A stretch of 8,804 nt of DNA. Origin: Streptomyces sp. NRRL WC-3742. Its GTDB lineage: Bacteria > Actinomycetota > Actinomycetes > Streptomycetales > Streptomycetaceae. Shown here one piece after another: positions 5,189 to 8,804 of this stretch (position 1 is its first letter; every line of letters begins with the position of its first letter). Both the position numbers and the translations under genes were made by a program. The stretch lies in assembly GCF_000720635.1 (NCBI RefSeq), contig NZ_JOCF01000130.1:1-8804 (forward strand), read 5' to 3'. The notes beneath the pieces were generated by a model. The model had not been told where the DNA came from and made no database searches. It saw only the letters and a list, made by a program, of their open reading frames with translations.

Positions 5189-5493
5189 CGTCGGCGCCGC
5201 CCGGGGCCTCGTCCGGGAACTACCCTTCCCCGGATGACTGTCCCGCAGTCGGGTTCTCGCGCCAACACTGGAACAGGCCGTAGTGGCCGATCCACGGTGC
5301 GTCGCCGCCGATGGTCGTGGCGGAGTCCGCTCCGATACACAATCCGACCATAGTTCACGGCTCTTCGCGCCCGAAAGTGCGTCAGAAAGTCGCCCTGCAG
5401 GCACAACTGGCCACATGCGCCCCGTCCGTCCCAAAGGATGCCGTACGGACTGTGGACAAGACCGCCCCCGCCGGTCCTTCATAGGGGGGCGTG

Positions 5494-6942
5494 ATGGGGG
5501 ACACCCCCGGCCGCGGGGCGGCCGGGACCAAGCGTCACATCGGCAGGAGGTGCACCATCCGAGTCCTGATCGCCGGCGGCGGCTGTGCCGGAATGGCCGC
5601 CGCGCTGCACCTCCAGCGCGGCCTGCGGGAGAGACTGCGCAGCGGCGAGGTGGAGATCACCGTCGTCGAGCCCGAGGCGTACTTCACCTACCACCCGCTG
5701 CTCGCCGAGGTCGCGGCCGGCTCGATCGACCCCCGGCACGTGGTCGTCCCGCTGCGCCGGGTCCTGCCGGACTGCCGGGTGCTCACCGCCAGGATCACCC
5801 GCATCGAGCACGCGACCCGCAGGGCCTTCGCCGACGCCGCAGGCCCCGGCGAGCCCCCCGCGCCGGTCGAACTGCCCTACGACCTCCTGGTGGTGGCCCC
5901 CGGCTCGGTCTCCCGCGGCGCCCCCGTGCCCGGACTCGCCGAACACGGCCGCGGCTTCTCCACCGTCGGCGACGCCGTCAGCCTGCGCAACCACGTCCTG
6001 GAACAGCTCGACCTGGCCTCCGCCACCCGCGACCCGGCACTGCGCCAGGCCGCGCTGACCTTCGTCTTCGTCGGCGCCGGCTACGCGGGGGTGGGCGCGC
6101 TCGCCGAGCTGGAGGACATGGCCCGTACGGCCGTGCGCGACTACCACAACGTCGACGTCACGGACCTGAGGTGGGTCCTGGCCGAGGCCACCGACCGCAT
6201 CCTGGCCGAGGAGTCGCCGGAGCTGGCCGAGCACACCCTGCGCGAACTGCGCGAGCGCGGCGTCGACGTCCGGCTGGGCACCACCCTGGCCTCCGCCGCC
6301 GACCAGGTGGTCGCGCTCTCGGACGGAAGCCGCTTCGCCGCCCGCACCCTCGTCTGGACGGCGGGCGTGCGGCCCGCCCCGATGCTGAGGGACACCGACC
6401 TCCCGCTGGACGCCCTCGGCCGCGTCCGCTGCCTCGCCACCCTCCAGGCGGTCGGACCGGACGGACGGGCCCTGCCCGGGGTCTGGGCCGCCGGCGACTG
6501 CGCCGCCGTCCCGGACCCGAACGCCAACGGCGACCCCTGTGCCCCCAACGCCCAGCACGCCTTCGCCCAGGCCGAGTTGCTCGCCCGCAACCTGGTGCTG
6601 GCGCTGGACGCCGGACCGTACGCGCCGGGCCTGGCCGCGTACGAGCCCGGCCCGGCCTCCTGCTCCACCTCGCTGGGCATCGGGCGGGCCGTCGCCCACA
6701 CCCGCCGGGGTGCCCGGATCACCGGGCGCCGCGCCTGGTGGCTGCACCGGGCCCGCCACCTGAGGCGCCTGCCGAGCGCGGAACGCCGCGTGCGGGTGCT
6801 GATGGACTGGGTGCTGGGCGGGGTCTTCTCCCGGGAGGTCGTGTCCCTGGGCGGGGTCGAGTACCAGCGTTCGGGATTCGAGGAGGGGTTCGAGCCGGGG
6901 CCCGGCCGACCACCCGGCGCCGGGCCGGAAGCTCCCCGGTGA
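5494..6942 (+). CDS. NDH-2-like FAD/NAD(P)-dependent oxidoreductase
   Basis: The predicted 482-residue pyridine nucleotide-disulfide oxidoreductase resembles type II NADH dehydrogenases. It has an FAD-binding GGGCAG (28-33, after strand VLIA), a second nucleotide-binding motif VGAGYAG (193-199), the WTAGVRP segment (288-294), and the second FAD signature WAAGDCA (331-337). The C-terminus (ITGRRAWWLHR..., then MDWVLGGVFSREVVSLG) matches the amphipathic membrane-binding end of this family. It should oxidise NAD(P)H on the inner face of the membrane and pass electrons to quinone; the substrate is not proven. The start is uncertain: GTG 5491 and ATG 5494 have only a G-run nearby, whereas AGGAGG (5545-5550) stands six bases before ATC 5557, exactly where family members begin (IRVLIAGGG). 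The first 21 residues include two AGG codons and look non-coding. No separate quinone-binding motif was identified. Confidence 0.88.
   Translation: MGDTPGRGAAGTKRHIGRRCTIRVLIAGGGCAGMAAALHLQRGLRERLRSGEVEITVVEPEAYFTYHPLLAEVAAGSIDPRHVVVPLRRVLPDCRVLTARITRIEHATRRAFADAAGPGEPPAPVELPYDLLVVAPGSVSRGAPVPGLAEHGRGFSTVGDAVSLRNHVLEQLDLASATRDPALRQAALTFVFVGAGYAGVGALAELEDMARTAVRDYHNVDVTDLRWVLAEATDRILAEESPELAEHTLRELRERGVDVRLGTTLASAADQVVALSDGSRFAARTLVWTAGVRPAPMLRDTDLPLDALGRVRCLATLQAVGPDGRALPGVWAAGDCAAVPDPNANGDPCAPNAQHAFAQAELLARNLVLALDAGPYAPGLAAYEPGPASCSTSLGIGRAVAHTRRGARITGRRAWWLHRARHLRRLPSAERRVRVLMDWVLGGVFSREVVSLGGVEYQRSGFEEGFEPGPGRPPGAGPEAPR
5545..5550 (+). promoter_or_regulatory. Perfect ribosome binding site pointing to an ATC start in the NDH-like gene
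   Basis: AGGAGG is the best Shine-Dalgarno sequence in the window and is six bases from the in-frame ATC at 5557-5559. No ATG, GTG or TTG is in frame at that distance. ATC is an accepted but very rare bacterial start codon. Starting there gives a 461-residue protein that begins directly at the first strand of the FAD-binding fold. Confidence 0.55.
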
Positions 6943-6945
6943 GCG

Positions 6946-7008
6946 GGTTCCGCCGCAGGGCAGGGCGGCCGTTCGGACGGCCACGCCGCGCGGGCGACTT
7001 CCGGAACC
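6946..7008 (+). terminator. Terminator region after the NDH-like gene
   Basis: A 6-bp stem with a TCGG tetraloop (GGCCGT 6967-6972, ACGGCC 6977-6982) begins 25 bases after the stop codon. It is enclosed by a 7-bp pair, GGTTCCG (6946-6952) with CGGAACC (7002-7008). A further 8-bp stem (6899-6906 with 6919-6926) lies in the last codons of the gene. No T-run follows. Confidence 0.5.
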
Positions 7009-7052
7009 GGGCCTCCTCCTGACAGGATCAGCCCGACCTGAGTCATTACCCC

Positions 7053-7070
7053 GTGTGCCAAGACGCACAC
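7053..7070. repeat. 6-bp perfect stem-loop just before the phosphatase gene
   Basis: GTGTGC (7053-7058) and GCACAC (7065-7070) pair around CAAGAC and are followed by AAAAAG and the weak ribosome binding region of the gene starting at 7084. Position suggests an operator or a leader hairpin affecting translation; it has no downstream T-run on the plus strand, so it is not a typical terminator. Confidence 0.45.
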
Positions 7071-7083
7071 AAAAAGTGATGAT

Positions 7084-8448
7084 ATGCCTGGAAAACGAGG
7101 AAGCGGCCGTCGTTTGAACCTCATGCGCTGGAGCGCTCGGCTCACCGGAGTCCCCTGGCGTGCCGCCCCGACCGACGGGGCCGGCACCGACGACGGCACG
7201 CCCTGCGCCGACAGCGTGGTCGTCCCCGGCCCCCGCGACCCGACCAACCTCGTCGGCGCCGCCGAGCTCCTCGACCCGCACAGGCCCCAGAACCTGCGCG
7301 AGGTCCTCAACCGCATCCCCGCACCCGTCGCCGTCACCTACGGCCCCGCGCACCAGCTCGGCTACACCAACCGCGCCTACCGCGACCTCTTCGGCGACCG
7401 CCCCACGGGCCTGCCCGCCGTCGAGGCCCTCCCCGAGCTCGGCACCATGGGCGTCCTACCCCTGATGGACCAGGTCATCCGCGGCGGCCGACCCCGCAGC
7501 GTCAAGGCCCGCTGCATCCTGGGCCTCACCGGCAACCGCTACTACAACGTCTCCTGCGTCCCTCTCGGCCCCGGCGACACCGCGAACGCCCCCGCCGAGG
7601 GCCCGCCCGCCGGCGTCCTGATCTTCGCTGCCGAGGTCACCGACCAGGTCCTCGCCGCCGCCCGCCTGCGCGAAGCCGAACGCCGCCAGCGCGAGGCCGC
7701 CGTCACCCTCCAGCGCAGCCTGCTCCCGCAGAAGCTCGACCAGCCCGCCGACCTGCGCGTCGCCGCCACCTACCAGCCCGGCGGAGCCGAGGCCGCGGTC
7801 GGCGGCGACTGGTACGACGTCATCGCCATCGACGGCGGCCGCACCGCCCTCGTCATCGGCGACGTCATGGGCCGGGGCCTGCGCGCCGCCGCCGTCATGG
7901 GCCAGCTCCGCACGGCCGTGCGCGCCTACGCCCGCCTCGACCTGCCCCCGCACGAGGTGATGCGCCTGCTCGACGGCCTCGCCATGGAGATCGACGCCAA
8001 CCAGATCGCCACCTGCACCTACGCCGTCTGGGACCCGTGCCGCCGCACCCTCACCTACGCCTCCGCCGGCCACCTCCCCGTCCTGCTGCGCTGCCCGGAC
8101 GGCACCATCCTGCGCAGCGAGGAACAGAACGGCCCCCCGCTCGGCACCGGCGACGGCCTCCACGTCTCCCACACCCTGCGCCTGCTCCCCGGCACCACCG
8201 GCGTCCTCTATACGGACGGCCTGGTCGAACGCCGCGACGAGGACATCGACCAGGGACTCGACCTCCTCGCCCGCACCCTCTCCGGCGCCGTCGGCGCCCC
8301 CGAGGTCATCTGCGCCCGGCTGCTCCGGGCCATGGGCGTGACCTCCGAGCACGACGACGACGTGGCGGTCCTCGCCTTCCAGCTGCCGGCGGACGAGGAC
8401 GCTGAGAATCCGGTTGCAGAGCTTGACTCGGTCGTGCCAGAGGTCTAG
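7084..8448 (+). CDS. PAS-SpoIIE (RsbU-like) PP2C serine phosphatase
   Basis: This 454-residue protein has, in order: a short basic N-terminus; a PAS-like sensor domain (about 71-190, LREVLNRIPAPVAVTYGP...LGYTNRAYRDLFG, ending VLIFAAEVTD); a helical linker with the RsbU-type signature LQRSLLP (about 208-214); and a SpoIIE/PP2C domain (about 222-437). Metal-binding aspartates are visible in GGDWYD (Asp242), GDVMG (Asp260), YTDG (Asp378) and HDDDVAVL (424-426), so it should be catalytically active. In this family the substrate is usually a phosphorylated anti-anti-sigma factor, which links the PAS signal to a partner-switching sigma factor; no such partner or kinase is in this window. ATG 7084 has a weak ribosome site; TTG 7114, after GAGGAAG (7097-7103), is a possible later start that would not affect the domains. 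There is no membrane segment. It looks monocistronic. Confidence 0.92.
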   Translation: MPGKRGSGRRLNLMRWSARLTGVPWRAAPTDGAGTDDGTPCADSVVVPGPRDPTNLVGAAELLDPHRPQNLREVLNRIPAPVAVTYGPAHQLGYTNRAYRDLFGDRPTGLPAVEALPELGTMGVLPLMDQVIRGGRPRSVKARCILGLTGNRYYNVSCVPLGPGDTANAPAEGPPAGVLIFAAEVTDQVLAAARLREAERRQREAAVTLQRSLLPQKLDQPADLRVAATYQPGGAEAAVGGDWYDVIAIDGGRTALVIGDVMGRGLRAAAVMGQLRTAVRAYARLDLPPHEVMRLLDGLAMEIDANQIATCTYAVWDPCRRTLTYASAGHLPVLLRCPDGTILRSEEQNGPPLGTGDGLHVSHTLRLLPGTTGVLYTDGLVERRDEDIDQGLDLLARTLSGAVGAPEVICARLLRAMGVTSEHDDDVAVLAFQLPADEDAENPVAELDSVVPEV

Positions 8449-8532
8449 TGTTCTTCGAGCTGCCTGGCAGGGAGCACCGGACACGCACCGCGCGGACGGT
8501 CCCGAGGTAGCCAATCCCTTGAAACACCACTT

Positions 8533-8552
8533 CCGGCTTGTGCCGGCCGTTT
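8533..8552 (+). terminator. Terminator of the phosphatase gene
   Basis: CCGGC (8533-8537) pairs with GCCGG (8542-8546) around TTGT, followed by CCGTTT and then CGCTTTT. It is the only hairpin in the window followed by a T-rich stretch, and would separate the phosphatase transcript from the rRNA promoters. Confidence 0.55.
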
Positions 8553-8614
8553 CGCTTTTCGCGTCGCGGCTCGGTGCTTATTCGGCGTGCTCGTTTTATC
8601 GGATTGCGGCTGGA

Positions 8615-8645
8615 TTCGCTTTTCGGAGCGGGGATCGGCTAGAGT
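8615..8645 (+). promoter_or_regulatory. Candidate upstream rRNA promoter
   Basis: TAGAGT (8640-8645) matches the -10 hexamer typical of Streptomyces rRNA promoters. The -35 region is poor: TTCGCTTTTCG (8615-8625) lies at about the right distance and is an exact copy of 8551-8561. Weak -35 elements are common in actinobacterial rRNA promoters. Confidence 0.5.
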
Positions 8646-8667
8646 TTGAAACGTCGGACAGGGCGTC

Positions 8668-8714
8668 AAGCCCCGGAAGACACCAGCGAGTTGGATGACG
8701 AAGCCCCGGAAAAC
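8668..8714 (+). repeat. AAGCCCCGGAARAC direct repeats in the rRNA leader
   Basis: AAGCCCCGGAAGAC (8668-8681) recurs as AAGCCCCGGAAAAC (8701-8714), 33 bases apart. A shorter overlapping repeat, CGGAAAAC, occurs at 8707-8714 and 8719-8726. Such repeats are in line with tandem rRNA promoters having arisen by duplication. Confidence 0.6.
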
Positions 8715-8718
8715 GGAG

Positions 8719-8738
8719 CGGAAAACATCTGGTAAGCT
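8719..8738 (+). promoter_or_regulatory. Candidate downstream rRNA promoter (-10 region)
   Basis: CATCTGGTAAGCTGGAAACAC (around 8726-8746) aligns by eye with the Streptomyces rRNA leader element I remember as ATCTGATAGAGTCGGAAACAC. The -10 would be TAAGCT (8733-8738) in place of TAGAGT. No clear -35 is visible. Confidence 0.45.
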
Positions 8739-8804
8739 GGAAACACGAAAGAACGAAGCGCCCGGAGGGCCCGCTGGAAGGCGGCTCGAAGGAAGCGTCC
8801 GTTC
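8739..8804 (+). ncRNA. rRNA operon leader, partial at the window edge
   Basis: The elements GCGCCCGGAGG (8758-8768) and AAGGAAGCGTCCGTTC (8789-8804) match, by memory, the conserved leader before 16S rRNA in Streptomyces, where TTGAGAACTCAACAGCG would follow. Between them are two small stems: GCCC/GGGC (8760-8763, 8767-8770) and CCGC/GCGG (8771-8774, 8781-8784). The region normally contains antitermination and RNase processing sites. The operon should be transcribed rightward. Confidence 0.75.

Larger units (their letters stand above)
5012..5490. other. ~480-base divergent regulatory region; no gene seen
   Basis: This region lies between the divergent TetR-family and NDH-like genes. Frames that stay open here are Arg/Pro-rich with no recognisable motifs, so I call no gene. 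It contains the palindrome 5036-5047, the strong stem-loop 5161-5188, a short inverted repeat (GTCCGT 5424-5429, ACGGAC 5445-5450), and a less GC-rich patch around 5335-5410 where promoters would be expected. I could not settle a -35/-10 pair in either direction. A Rex-type operator (TGTGAAC-N3-TTCACA family) was looked for because ndh genes are often under Rex; none was seen. Confidence 0.5.
8449..8804 (+). other. Intergenic region leading into an rRNA operon; no protein gene seen
   Basis: After the phosphatase stop (TAG 8446-8448) there is no recognisable coding sequence. GC content falls from about 8510, with T-rich and then A-rich stretches, in contrast to the rest of the window. The region holds a terminator (8533-8552), an 11-bp direct repeat, candidate rRNA promoters, further A-rich repeats, and the start of a leader similar to that of Streptomyces rRNA operons. 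The 16S gene itself is outside the window. Confidence 0.75.

Noticed and set aside
5215..5242. GGGAAC-N19-GTC resembling an ECF promoter
   Set aside because: Spacing and -10 do not fit sigma-R or general ECF patterns, and it is ~250 bases from the gene.
5453..5483. TGGACA with TTCATA as a vegetative promoter for the NDH-like gene
   Set aside because: The -10 match is poor and the spacer too long to support a call.
5283..7022. 579-codon plus-strand open frame overlapping the NDH-like gene
   Set aside because: Its translation is almost all Arg/Pro/Gly, a shadow of the real frame in very GC-rich DNA.
5479..7353. 624-codon minus-strand open frame opposite the NDH-like gene
   Set aside because: No recognisable motif, spans two real genes and their spacer; frame openness is explained by GC bias.
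1..8804. tRNA genes, CRISPR arrays, insertion sequences, attachment sites
   Set aside because: No cloverleaf-like sequence, spaced repeat array, transposase motif or terminal repeats were seen.

Overview
This window looks like chromosomal DNA of a high-GC actinobacterium, most likely Streptomycetaceae (Streptomyces or Kitasatospora). The evidence is extreme third-position GC, GTG starts, a sigma-R-type promoter, an Ala/Pro-rich sigma factor, a PAS-SpoIIE phosphatase, and a right edge that reads like a Streptomyces rRNA operon leader (the closing motif AAGGAAGCGTCCGTTC). Identifications rest on motif reading only; no database search was possible.

Layout, left to right. 1-145: G/C-polarised leader with a 13-bp inverted repeat and a G-quadruplex motif. 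146-652 (+): universal stress protein. 700-726: a match to the sigma-R promoter pattern, driving 775-1479 (+), a FrnE/DsbA-like cytoplasmic thiol oxidoreductase with CPWC and a C-terminal CX4C. Both of these genes end inside the first unit of a short tandem repeat. 1542-1571: hairpin shared by convergent genes. 1550-3727 (-): a 725-residue fusion of ECF-type sigma factor, RsrA-like zinc anti-sigma domain, membrane segments, Pro-rich stalk and NPCBM-type carbohydrate-binding domain. 3728-4111: structured spacer. 4112-5011 (-): TetR-family regulator. 5012-5493: divergent regulatory region with a palindrome next to the tetR-like start and a very strong hairpin. 5494-6942 (+): NDH-2-like FAD/NAD(P) oxidoreductase, whose best ribosome binding site points to an ATC codon. 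6943-7083: terminator and leader. 7084-8448 (+): PAS-SpoIIE (RsbU-like) PP2C phosphatase. 8449-8804: terminator, then promoters and leader of an rRNA operon whose 16S gene should begin shortly beyond the window.

The genes share a sensing and stress theme (Usp, disulfide stress, surface-sensing sigma factor, respiratory flavoprotein, phosphatase), but they form several separate transcription units rather than one operon. The most unusual item is the one-protein sigma/anti-sigma/sensor fusion. The ndh ATC start, the repeats overlapping stop codons, and the leader structures are the other points worth checking.
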